From Chitinophagaceae bacterium (GTDB taxonomy: Bacteria > Bacteroidota > Bacteroidia > Chitinophagales > Chitinophagaceae): DNA of 6,100 bases. The notes beneath the pieces are model-generated. The model saw nothing but the letters and a program-made list of their open reading frames with translations, searched no databases and was not told the origin of the DNA. A program made the position numbers and the translations under genes. This document shows positions 1-6,100 of the stretch, in pieces. The DNA is taken from contig JALOMX010000135.1 of assembly GCA_025455245.1 (NCBI GenBank), positions 1 through 6,100 on the forward strand, written 5' to 3'. Each line of letters begins with the position of its first letter. Positions within the stretch are counted from its first letter, which is position 1.

Positions 1-2313
1 GACTTTGTACATTTGTCCAAACCGTATAAAGTTGGTAGCATAGTAACTGCCAATCAGTGTTTGCAGGGTTTCCATGGCATTGTACACCGAAACGCCTTTT
101 TTGGCAGCCATGTCATGATCCACATGAATCAGGTATTGCGGAAAGTTTGGATCGAAGTTGGTAAATGCACTGCCAAGTACGGGGCTTGCTGCAAGCGAAT
201 CAATCAACCGGTTGGTAACGGTGGCGGTTTGCTGCAGGCTGCCTGAACCTGATTTATCGAGCAGACGAAGTTCGAAACCGCTTGCATTACCAAAGCCCGG
301 CACCGTAGGCGGAGCAAAAAATTCAATCTTCGCATCCTGAATGGAAGCCGTCTTTTCCTCAAGTTGCCTTATAAGGTCATTGACCGATTCATTTCTTTTA
401 TCCCATGCCTTGAGGTTGATCATACCCATTCCGTATGAAGCGCCGGCAACCTCACTCACAAGGCTGTAACCGGCAAGGGTTGTCACATTTTCAACAGGCT
501 TGAGGGTTGATGCCACTTTCTGCACTTCATCTAGCACTTTCTCTGTACGCTCCACCGTTGCACCCGGAGGTGTAGTCACATTTACATAGATCATTCCCTG
601 ATCTTCGGTAGGAATAAAGCCCGATGGCAATACCAATCCCACGCCCCATGTACCGATACAAAATGCAAATAAAACAGCAAGCGTAACGACACGGCGTGCG
701 GCAATGCGACCAAGCAGATTTTTATAACCGCCTTCCAATCGTTCGTATTTGTTATTGAACCCTTTAAAGAATTTTTCCGTCCATCCCGTACGATGATGCC
801 CCGGCTCATGTTTTTTCAGCATAAGGGCACAAAGCGCAGGTGTAAGGGTAAGTGCATTGATACCGGAAATGACGATGCTGATAGCAAGGGTAAGGGAAAA
901 CTGCCTGTAAAAAATTCCGACCGGTCCATCCAAAAATGCTACCGGAATGAATACGGCGCTCATTACAAGCGTAATGGCAACAATGGCACCGGAAATTTCC
1001 TTCATGGCTGCTATCGTTGCTTCAAATGGCGGCAGATGCAGTTCTTCCATTTTTACATGCACTGCCTCTACTACCACAATGGCATTATCCACCACAATAC
1101 CAATGGCAAGCACCAGGGCAAATAAGGTAAGCAGGTTTATAGAGAAACCAAGCAACTGCATAAAAGCAAGTGATCCAATCAAAGCAACCGGAACCGCCAG
1201 TGCGGGAATGAGGGTGCTTCTGAAATCCTGCAGGAATACAAACACTACAATGAACACCAGCAGGAAAGCTTCAACCAACGTGCGCAATACTTCGCTGATG
1301 GAGGCATCAAGAAAGCGGCTTACATCATAGGCAATATTGTAATCCATGCCCGGGGGAAACTGCGTTTCCTTCAACTCTGCCATCCTTGCTTTGACCTGAT
1401 TGATTACATCGCGCGCATTGCTGCCCGGACGCTGTTTCAACATGATAGATGCAGAAGGTTTACCGTCCGTCTTACTCACCATGGTGTACATCATGGAACC
1501 AAATTCTACATCCGCTACATCTTTTATCCTTAAAATAGATCCGTCTTCGAGGCTTCGCAGAGGTATGTTACGGTATTGATCCGGTTCAAAAAATTTACCG
1601 CTGTATTTAATTACATACTGCATATCGTAATTGCCCTTGCCGCTGCTTTCACCTGTTTTGCCCGGCGCTGCTTCTACGTTTTGCTTCCTCAACGCTTCTA
1701 TTATTTCTTCGGTTCCCACATTGTATGATGCCATTCTTTCCGGCTTCAGCCAGATGCGCATACTGTATTCCTTCTGCCCCATGATCTCGGCAAAACCAAC
1801 ACCCTCAATACGTTTGAGTTCCTGCAGTACATTAATATCGGCGAAATTGTAAATGAAACTTTCATCGGCCCCGGGATCATCGCTGATGATGTTGAGGTAC
1901 ATAAGCATGGTGTTTACCTCTTTTTCAGTGGTAACCCCTGCTTTAATAACCTCTTCAGGCAGTTCATCCAATACGGTCGTAACCCTGTTCTGCACGTTTA
2001 CGGCAGCCACATCGGGGTCGGTGCCTACTTTAAAAAATACCTGTATCAAGGTGGTACCGTTATTGCTCGATACACTACTCATGTAGGTCATACCGGGAAC
2101 ACCATTGATAGCCCTTTCAAGTGGCGTGGTAACGGCCTTTGTACACACTTCGGCATTGGCTCCGGTGTACTTTGCAGTAACCATTACACTGGGTGGTACA
2201 ATATCGGGAAACTGAGTTACCGGCAGGGTAAACAGGGCAAGCAATCCTACAAGCGTTATCAGGATGGATATTACGAGCGAAAGAATCGGTCTTCGTATAA
2301 AAGTTTCAACCAT
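1..2313 (-). CDS. RND-family multidrug efflux transporter, AcrB/MexB-like (HAE-1 type), partial, C-terminus beyond left edge
   Basis: Inner-membrane proton/drug antiporter subunit of a tripartite efflux system; by family it takes substrates from the periplasm or outer membrane leaflet and passes them to an outer-membrane channel. I translated the minus strand from the ATG at 2313-2311 and found 771 uninterrupted codons to base 1, with no frameshift. Residues 1-28 read MVETFIRRPILS followed by the first membrane helix, the classic RND start, which fixes the start codon. Porter-domain motifs follow, such as TTPLERAINGVPGM and ILRIKDVADVEFG. Membrane helices lie at about 344-361, 368-388, 394-418, 440-460, 472-498 and 541-561, then LPSGFIPTEDQG (about 562-573) and PPGATVERT open the second half. 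The proton-relay position in helix 4 reads VVDNAIVVVE (Asp409-Asn410), where AcrB has Asp-Asp. Family length is about 1,030-1,060, so roughly 270-290 residues are missing, including helix 10 with its relay lysine. It follows the adaptor gene by 76 bp, probably as one operon. No Shine-Dalgarno is visible. Substrate cannot be deduced. Confidence 0.97.
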   Translation of the reverse strand, partial: MVETFIRRPILSLVISILITLVGLLALFTLPVTQFPDIVPPSVMVTAKYTGANAEVCTKAVTTPLERAINGVPGMTYMSSVSSNNGTTLIQVFFKVGTDPDVAAVNVQNRVTTVLDELPEEVIKAGVTTEKEVNTMLMYLNIISDDPGADESFIYNFADINVLQELKRIEGVGFAEIMGQKEYSMRIWLKPERMASYNVGTEEIIEALRKQNVEAAPGKTGESSGKGNYDMQYVIKYSGKFFEPDQYRNIPLRSLEDGSILRIKDVADVEFGSMMYTMVSKTDGKPSASIMLKQRPGSNARDVINQVKARMAELKETQFPPGMDYNIAYDVSRFLDASISEVLRTLVEAFLLVFIVVFVFLQDFRSTLIPALAVPVALIGSLAFMQLLGFSINLLTLFALVLAIGIVVDNAIVVVEAVHVKMEELHLPPFEATIAAMKEISGAIVAITLVMSAVFIPVAFLDGPVGIFYRQFSLTLAISIVISGINALTLTPALCALMLKKHEPGHHRTGWTEKFFKGFNNKYERLEGGYKNLLGRIAARRVVTLAVLFAFCIGTWGVGLVLPSGFIPTEDQGMIYVNVTTPPGATVERTEKVLDEVQKVASTLKPVENVTTLAGYSLVSEVAGASYGMGMINLKAWDKRNESVNDLIRQLEEKTASIQDAKIEFFAPPTVPGFGNASGFELRLLDKSGSGSLQQTATVTNRLIDSLAASPVLGSAFTNFDPNFPQYLIHVDHDMAAKKGVSVYNAMETLQTLIGSYYATNFIRFGQMYKV

Positions 2314-2330
2314 GTAAACAGTTTTTATCG

Positions 2331-2353
2331 ATACCCGGAAAGAAACCGGGTAT
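2331..2353 (-). repeat. Perfect 8-bp inverted repeat (stem-loop) between the adaptor and pump genes
   Basis: The arms atacccgg (2331-2338) and ccgggtat (2346-2353) are exact reverse complements around a 7-nt loop (2339-2345). The element sits in the 76-bp gap between the adaptor stop and the pump start, ending 17 bp before the pump ATG. In the minus-strand transcript the stem is followed by CGATAAAAACTG, which has no uridine run, so it does not look like a normal rho-independent terminator. It could be an RNA-stability or processing element, a partial attenuator, or a protein-binding palindrome; the sequence alone does not decide. Confidence 0.55.
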
Positions 2354-2389
2354 GCATGTAGAAATAGTAAATGGAAATAAAGCGTTTAA

Positions 2390-3511
2390 TCAGCGGCCTG
2401 CTGTATCGGTAAGTTTTTCGGAGGCACTTACTTCGCGCATTTTAATGGAATTACCATTACGCAGGTTTTGCGTGCCTTCATACACAATGAGTTCACCTTC
2501 CTGAAGGCCCGATGCCACTACGTAATACTGTTCCAGCCTCACTTTTGGAACAATGGCCCGTTGAGTGATCTTCCCGTTTTTATCAACCACATATACAAAG
2601 TATCTGTCCTGTATTTCGAAAACAGATTTTTGAGGAATCAGCAATGCACCCGCTTCATGCGAGGTTAGCATAATCTTTCCGGTAGCACCATGTTTAAGTA
2701 CGGCACCCGGATTGGGAAATCTTGCACGGAAAGCAATGGCACCCGTGCTTTCATCAAATTCTCCCTCCATGGTTTCAATGATACCCTTTTCGGAAAAAAA
2801 CTTGCCGTCACTCAGGATAAGATCAACGGCATCATTGTCTTTTTCCGGGGTATTTTTTTCGGCATTGAAACGCAGATAGTCATTTTCCGACACATTGAAA
2901 TAAGCAAAAACGGCACTTACGTCGCTCAGTGTGGTAAGCAGGGTTCCTTCTTCAATCAAACTACCAAGCCGAAGCGGTATCTTGTTAACAATGCCGGCAA
3001 ACGGAGCCTTTATCAGGGTATATTCCATTTTCAGTTTTGCCTCTTCAAGACTTGCTTTTGCTTCGTTGATGCGCGCCTGTGCCATTTGAATTTTGGCTTT
3101 TGCCAGTTCGCGTTCTGTATTGGTGATGACATTCTTTTCAACAAGTGCCGAAACCCTTTCCATTTCAAGTTCGGCAGTCTTGGCTTCAGCGTTGGCGCTT
3201 GCAAGTAAAGCTTCGGCTTTAGCAACAGCTATGCGATATTCGCCGGTGGATAACTGAAAAAGTGGCTGCCCTGCCTGTACATATTTGCCTTCGTCCACCA
3301 ATACCCTTTCAAGGAAACCATGTACCCGGGAACGGATCTCGGTATTACGAACGGCTTTGATATTGGCAACATAGCCTGTGGTCAATTCGGTATTTTGCCT
3401 GAAAACCTTTACTACCGGAACTTCAGGAACAGATTCAGTGGTTTGGGTAGAAGGGGTACGCGAACAGGAAATAAATAAAATGGCTAAGGCCACATGTAAA
3501 ATTCTTTGCAT
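2390..3511 (-). CDS. RND efflux periplasmic adaptor (membrane fusion protein, AcrA/MexA-like), probable lipoprotein
   Basis: Periplasmic adaptor that links an RND pump to a TolC-type outer-membrane channel. From the ATG at 3511-3509 the protein has 373 residues, a normal adaptor length. Residues 1-16 form a lipoprotein signal peptide, MQRILHVALAILFISC, with Cys16 as the probable lipidated residue. The first lipoyl half is at about 57-88 (GFLERVLVDEGKYVQAG), an Ala/Glu/Lys-rich helical hairpin at about 92-165, the second lipoyl half at about 166-197 (LIKAPFAGIVNKIPLRLGS), a beta-barrel around 200-290 and a membrane-proximal domain to about 360 (ALLIPQKSVF, GLQEGELIVYEG). The frame is open further to an ATG at 3589, but that adds 26 residues before the signal peptide, without signal character and across a 17-bp palindrome; I therefore prefer 3511. 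No Shine-Dalgarno precedes it. The TGA stop at 2392-2390 is 76 bp from the pump gene, its obvious partner. Family assignment is secure; export substrate is unknown. Confidence 0.95.
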   Translation of the reverse strand: MQRILHVALAILFISCSRTPSTQTTESVPEVPVVKVFRQNTELTTGYVANIKAVRNTEIRSRVHGFLERVLVDEGKYVQAGQPLFQLSTGEYRIAVAKAEALLASANAEAKTAELEMERVSALVEKNVITNTERELAKAKIQMAQARINEAKASLEEAKLKMEYTLIKAPFAGIVNKIPLRLGSLIEEGTLLTTLSDVSAVFAYFNVSENDYLRFNAEKNTPEKDNDAVDLILSDGKFFSEKGIIETMEGEFDESTGAIAFRARFPNPGAVLKHGATGKIMLTSHEAGALLIPQKSVFEIQDRYFVYVVDKNGKITQRAIVPKVRLEQYYVVASGLQEGELIVYEGTQNLRNGNSIKMREVSASEKLTDTAGR

Positions 3512-3566
3512 AGTGCTCGTGCTGTATTTTGAACAATAAAAAATGATTTCGGAAAAGGTCCATTCA

Positions 3567-3583
3567 TTCAGAAAACTTCTGAA
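3567..3583. promoter_or_regulatory. 17-bp palindrome, candidate operator of the efflux operon
   Basis: The arms ttcagaa (3567-3573) and ttctgaa (3577-3583) are exact reverse complements around a 3-bp centre (aac). The site is 55 bp upstream of the preferred adaptor start at 3511, within the only gap before the efflux genes. Its size and position fit a dimeric repressor or activator site, such as those of TetR- or MarR-type regulators that often control RND operons. No regulator gene is in the window, so the binding protein is unknown. I could not recognise a clear Bacteroidota promoter (TTTG / TAnnTTTG) nearby. Confidence 0.4.
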
Positions 3584-3586
3584 CAC

Positions 3587-3630
3587 CATTACCTGATGGT
3601 TAAGTTGGTAATGAATCCGACGACAGGATT
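3587..3630. repeat. Cluster of short inverted repeats upstream of the efflux operon
   Basis: Two further inverted repeats lie side by side next to the 17-bp palindrome. The arms cattacc (3587-3593) and ggtaatg (3607-3613) are perfect 7-bp complements around 13 nt. The arms aatcc (3614-3618) and ggatt (3626-3630) are perfect 5-bp complements around 7 nt and begin 6 bp downstream (minus strand) of the stop codon of the small unknown gene. Neither is followed by a T run on the minus strand, so neither is a convincing terminator. They may be regulator sites or chance pairings; short arms make chance a real possibility. Confidence 0.3.
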
Positions 3631-3635
3631 ATCAA

Positions 3636-4031
3636 TTAAAATACATACAAAAGCGACAGCGAACTGTAATATCCGGGAATCGGTATGCCGGGGTCGCTAT
3701 CCGAAAACACAGATTGATCCTGAAGATCTGCCTCACGATACAACTTTTCGGAATCGTTCGGCTTTTTTATGAAACGGGCTGCCTTCAATTTTCGGAAATC
3801 CGCTTTTGAAATGCGCTGTTGAAGACTTTTTCCCGGCAAATCTTCTCCGGTTTCAGAAAGTTCAAATAGAAAATAATCTACCCAATGATCAGGAATGTCG
3901 GAAAAGTCAAACTCAGAATATTCGACCAATAATTCCTGCTGATCAAAATTGCGCACACGGAGGCTAAGGCTCATCAACATGATCCCTGCACCTGCCATCA
4001 ACCATACTAATCTGGTTATAAAAATGCGCAT
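3636..4031 (-). CDS. Small hypothetical protein with N-terminal signal or membrane anchor
   Basis: A 131-residue protein I do not recognise. Residues 1-8 carry two arginines (MRIFITRL), then a hydrophobic stretch to about residue 24 (VWLMAGAGIMLMSLSL) is followed by RVR. This is either an uncleaved membrane anchor or a signal peptide without an obvious cleavage site. The rest is polar and rather acidic, with DFSDIPDHWVDYFLFELSET in the middle, a lysine/arginine-rich patch (about residues 75-92) and an aromatic, Tyr/Leu-rich C-terminus ending LLYVF. There are no cysteines and no catalytic motif I can name. No Shine-Dalgarno precedes the ATG, as for its neighbours. It ends 124 bp before the preferred adaptor start and begins about 180 bp after the topA terminator, so it is probably its own transcription unit, although read-through into the efflux genes is possible. 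The open frame is clearly less AT-rich than its flanks, which supports a real gene. Confidence 0.65.
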   Translation of the reverse strand: MRIFITRLVWLMAGAGIMLMSLSLRVRNFDQQELLVEYSEFDFSDIPDHWVDYFLFELSETGEDLPGKSLQQRISKADFRKLKAARFIKKPNDSEKLYREADLQDQSVFSDSDPGIPIPGYYSSLSLLYVF

Positions 4032-4209
4032 TTATTGAAAAATTTTTTGCAAAGTTGACACTTCTTTGAACCCTAAATCATAAAAAGAAGGGATAGAAAA
4101 AAATTTTACATTATGCTAACGATTAAAAAAATGAAATGACAATAGTTCCCTGAACACGGATAATATCCCTCACCCTTATCAATCTTACCGATCATAATAT
4201 ACATAGACT
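4032..4209. other. AT-rich intergenic region, presumed promoter region of the small unknown gene
   Basis: About 180 bp with no credible open frame on either strand and no RNA gene that I recognise. It is rich in A and T runs. A minus-strand CAACTTTG (4057-4050) is one base from the Bacteroidota -7 consensus TAnnTTTG and lies 19 bp before the ATG at 4031, but I see no matching TTTG box at the expected 19-21 bp further upstream. A short palindrome, ggata-a-tatcc (4158-4168), has no evident role. Confidence 0.4.
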
Positions 4210-4242
4210 AAAAAAAGCATGGACAAAAAATCCATGCTTTTT
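4210..4242 (-). terminator. Rho-independent terminator of topA
   Basis: The arms aaaaagcatgga (4212-4223) and tccatgcttttt (4231-4242) pair perfectly over 12 bp around a 7-nt loop (4224-4230). On the minus strand the GC-containing core GCATGGA/TCCATGC is followed by seven T residues (complement of 4216-4210). It begins 17 bp after the topA stop codon, the expected place. In the plus direction only five T residues follow the core, so any bidirectional activity would be weaker; no plus-strand gene ends here. Confidence 0.88.
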
Positions 4243-4259
4243 AAAATTTCAAATAAAAG

Positions 4260-6100
4260 TTATTTCTTCTTTACCGCTTTTTTAACCGCAGCCTTTTTAG
4301 GTGCAGCCTTTTTCACGGGTTTATCAAAAGCGCCAGGTACCTGTGCTACTACAATTTCTTTGATCTCATCCAATGTGAGCACTGCGGCTTCCTCCTGCGT
4401 AAACTTGCTTTTACCGGGGCGGCTGAGTTTCAGCATTTTTTTACCAAAACGAATATAGGGCCCCCACCTTCCGTTTTCAACGGTTAGTTTCAAATCGGGA
4501 AATTGTTGAATATATCTGTTGGCTTCTTTGTCCAATTTTTGCTCAATCAGTTCGTTTACATCCGCCTGCGTCAAGGCATCGAAGTTGTACCTGCGGGGAA
4601 CATTAATAAACAGGTCGTTCCACTTGATAAAGGGACCAAACCTTCCCTTTCCTTTGGTAACCGGATGTCCTTCGTAAGTGGCAATAGGTGCATCGGCCTG
4701 TTGTTTTTCGGCAATTATTTGCAATGCACGATCCATATTTACCGCAAGCGGGTCTTCGCCGCGGGGAAGTGAAATAAACTCCTCCCCATATTTTACATAA
4801 GGACCAAATCGCCCAATCCCAACGGTGACCTCCTTGCCGTTATGTTCTCCGAGACTCAATGGAAGTTTAAATAATTCAAGCGCTTCATTTAAGGAGATAG
4901 TCTCTATACTCTGCCCCGTTTTAAGACTTGCAAAGCGGGGTTTTTCATCCTCTTCCGTTGCGCCTATCTGTATCATGGCACCGTAGCGGCCCATTTTGGC
5001 GAAAACAGGCTTACGGGTTTCAGGTTCTTCTCCAAGGAATCTTTCGCCTGTGGCCCGCTCGGCCGTTTCAAGGGTTTCTTCTACCTCCTCATGAAAAGGC
5101 CTGTAAAAACCATTGACCATTTTCTGCCATTGCTGACGGCCTTCTGCTATTTTATCAAACTCTTCTTCAATGCTCGCAGTAAAACCATAATCCATCACAT
5201 TTTCAAAATGCTTGCTCAAAAAGTCAGTTACCACAAAGCCGAGGTCCGTTGGAAACAATTTCGCCTTTTCGGTTCCGAAAGTCTCCTGTTCCATAATTTT
5301 TCCCACCGAACCGTTATGCAACTCGAGTATTCGAATGGTGCGCCTGTCTCCCTCCTTATCTTTCTTTTCTACATATCCGCGCTTGAGAATGGTACTGATG
5401 GTCGGGGCATATGTAGAAGGACGTCCTATTCCGAGTTCTTCGAGTTTTTTTACTAAAGAGGCTTCTGTATATCGTGCCGAAGGACGACTGAATTTTTCGG
5501 TGGCAGTCATGCGCTGAAAACTCAGAGACTGGCCATTGGCAAGATTAGGCAAACGGCCTTCCTCATTCTCGTCTTCATCATCAGTACCTTCCATATAAAC
5601 TTTCAGAAATCCATCGAACTTAATTACTTCTCCGCTTGCCGTCAATTCCTCACCGTTGGTACTGATCCCGATCTTTACAATTGTCTTCTCAGTAACCGCA
5701 TCGGCCATTTGCGAAGCAATTGTTCTTTTCCATATCAGTTCATATAAGCGTTTGCCATCTGCATCATCAATGGTATGATTTTGCATATAGGTGGGTCGGA
5801 TGGCTTCATGCGCTTCCTGTGCACTTTCATTTTTATTTTTATACCTGCGCTCCTGAACGTATTTATCTCCGTACTGACTTTTTATTTCTGCAGCAATGTC
5901 GATCCTTGCTGTATCGCTCAGATTTACACTGTCGGTACGCATGTAAGTGATATGCCCGCTTTCGTACAGTTTCTGGGCTATCAGCATGGTTTTTGCTACG
6001 CCATATCCCAATTTACGGCTCGCTTCCTGCTGCAGGGTACTTGTGGTAAAGGGGGCAGCCGGGGTTCGCTTACCGGGTTTTACGGTAATATCATTTACCT
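4260..6100 (-). CDS. topA: DNA topoisomerase I (type IA), partial, N-terminus beyond right edge
   Basis: Relaxes negatively supercoiled DNA by single-strand cleavage through a 5'-phosphotyrosine. The frame is open to the right edge; 612 residues are visible (first full codon at 6098), and the TAA stop is at 4262-4260. Key motifs are PFTTSTLQQEASRKLGYG near the edge, GHITYMRTDS with the catalytic tyrosine (TAC, 5945-5943), SAQEAHEAIRPT, and ARYTEASLVKKLEELGIG followed by RPSTYAPTIS. TYMRTDS marks TopA, not TopB. By comparison with E. coli TopA (Tyr319), roughly 260-270 N-terminal residues, including the Toprim domain, lie outside. The C-terminal part has no CxxC zinc ribbons, indeed no cysteine was seen; instead there are four repeats marked by GRYGA, GRFGP, GRFGP and GRWGP, spaced 56-59 residues apart, then a basic tail (KKAAPKKAAVKKAVKKK). 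Such repeats and tails are known in TopA of Bacteroidota and some other bacteria. A TTG inside the frame at 6011 is not the start. A strong terminator follows the stop. Confidence 0.98.
   Translation of the reverse strand, partial: VNDITVKPGKRTPAAPFTTSTLQQEASRKLGYGVAKTMLIAQKLYESGHITYMRTDSVNLSDTARIDIAAEIKSQYGDKYVQERRYKNKNESAQEAHEAIRPTYMQNHTIDDADGKRLYELIWKRTIASQMADAVTEKTIVKIGISTNGEELTASGEVIKFDGFLKVYMEGTDDEDENEEGRLPNLANGQSLSFQRMTATEKFSRPSARYTEASLVKKLEELGIGRPSTYAPTISTILKRGYVEKKDKEGDRRTIRILELHNGSVGKIMEQETFGTEKAKLFPTDLGFVVTDFLSKHFENVMDYGFTASIEEEFDKIAEGRQQWQKMVNGFYRPFHEEVEETLETAERATGERFLGEEPETRKPVFAKMGRYGAMIQIGATEEDEKPRFASLKTGQSIETISLNEALELFKLPLSLGEHNGKEVTVGIGRFGPYVKYGEEFISLPRGEDPLAVNMDRALQIIAEKQQADAPIATYEGHPVTKGKGRFGPFIKWNDLFINVPRRYNFDALTQADVNELIEQKLDKEANRYIQQFPDLKLTVENGRWGPYIRFGKKMLKLSRPGKSKFTQEEAAVLTLDEIKEIVVAQVPGAFDKPVKKAAPKKAAVKKAVKKK

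Noticed and set aside
591..1330. Open frames on both strands (591-809 minus; 793-1125 and 947-1330 plus)
   Set aside because: They overlap the continuous 771-codon RND pump frame, which has clear family motifs throughout; these are low-complexity shadow translations.
1..2313. Possible frameshift or broken pump gene, suggested by the lack of any complete long frame here
   Set aside because: Manual translation from 2313 to base 1 gave 771 sense codons with conserved motifs in order; the frame simply has no stop inside the window.
2468..3225. Open frames 2468-2668 and 2690-3208 (plus) and 3031-3225 (minus) inside the adaptor gene
   Set aside because: All lie inside the adaptor coding sequence in other frames and show no recognisable domain or independent start context.
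4050..4057. CAACTTTG on the minus strand as a -7 promoter box for the small unknown gene
   Set aside because: It is one base off the TAnnTTTG consensus and has no convincing -33 TTTG box at the required spacing.
4089..4170. Distant complementary heptamers agggata (4089-4095) and tatccct (4164-4170)
   Set aside because: The arms are short and about 70 bp apart in AT-rich DNA, with no further support for a structure.
4219..5950. Plus-strand open frames within topA, the first of which begins inside the terminator
   Set aside because: The opposite strand encodes a full set of TopA motifs; these antisense frames have no family features.
1..6100. CRISPR arrays, tRNA or rRNA genes, insertion sequences, toxin-antitoxin or phage-defence genes
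   Set aside because: No spaced direct repeats, terminal inverted repeats, transposase motifs, cloverleaf-like sequence or defence-related domains were seen on either strand.

Overview
This window carries one convergently silent strand: every supported gene lies on the minus strand, so the map reads right to left. From the right edge it holds the C-terminal three quarters or so of topA (DNA topoisomerase I), its rho-independent terminator, an AT-rich gap, a small gene of unknown function with an N-terminal hydrophobic segment, a 124-bp gap with several inverted repeats, a lipoprotein periplasmic adaptor (membrane fusion protein), and the first 771 residues of an AcrB/MexB-type RND efflux pump that runs off the left edge.

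The organism is most likely a member of the Bacteroidota. The signs are the style of TopA (no zinc ribbons, GRxGP-type C-terminal repeats, lysine/alanine-rich tail), the adaptor made as a lipoprotein, the absence of Shine-Dalgarno sequences before all three visible starts, moderate GC in genes and very AT-rich gaps. This is inference from protein style, not a database result. A finer placement is not possible by eye.

The adaptor and pump form a two-gene efflux operon, separated by 76 bp that contains an 8-bp perfect stem-loop. They would build a proton-driven inner-membrane pump joined by the adaptor to a TolC-like outer-membrane channel. That channel gene is not in the window; it often follows the pump gene, which would place it beyond the left edge. 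The 17-bp palindrome just upstream of the adaptor start is the best candidate operator. topA is a housekeeping gene that ends at a strong terminator and is probably transcribed separately. Nothing connects the small unknown gene to either neighbour except strand.

I looked for an undescribed system and did not find convincing evidence of one. The most useful leads are the inverted repeats around the adaptor start, the intergenic hairpin inside the efflux operon, the Asp-Asn pair where AcrB has Asp-Asp, and the unknown 131-residue protein.
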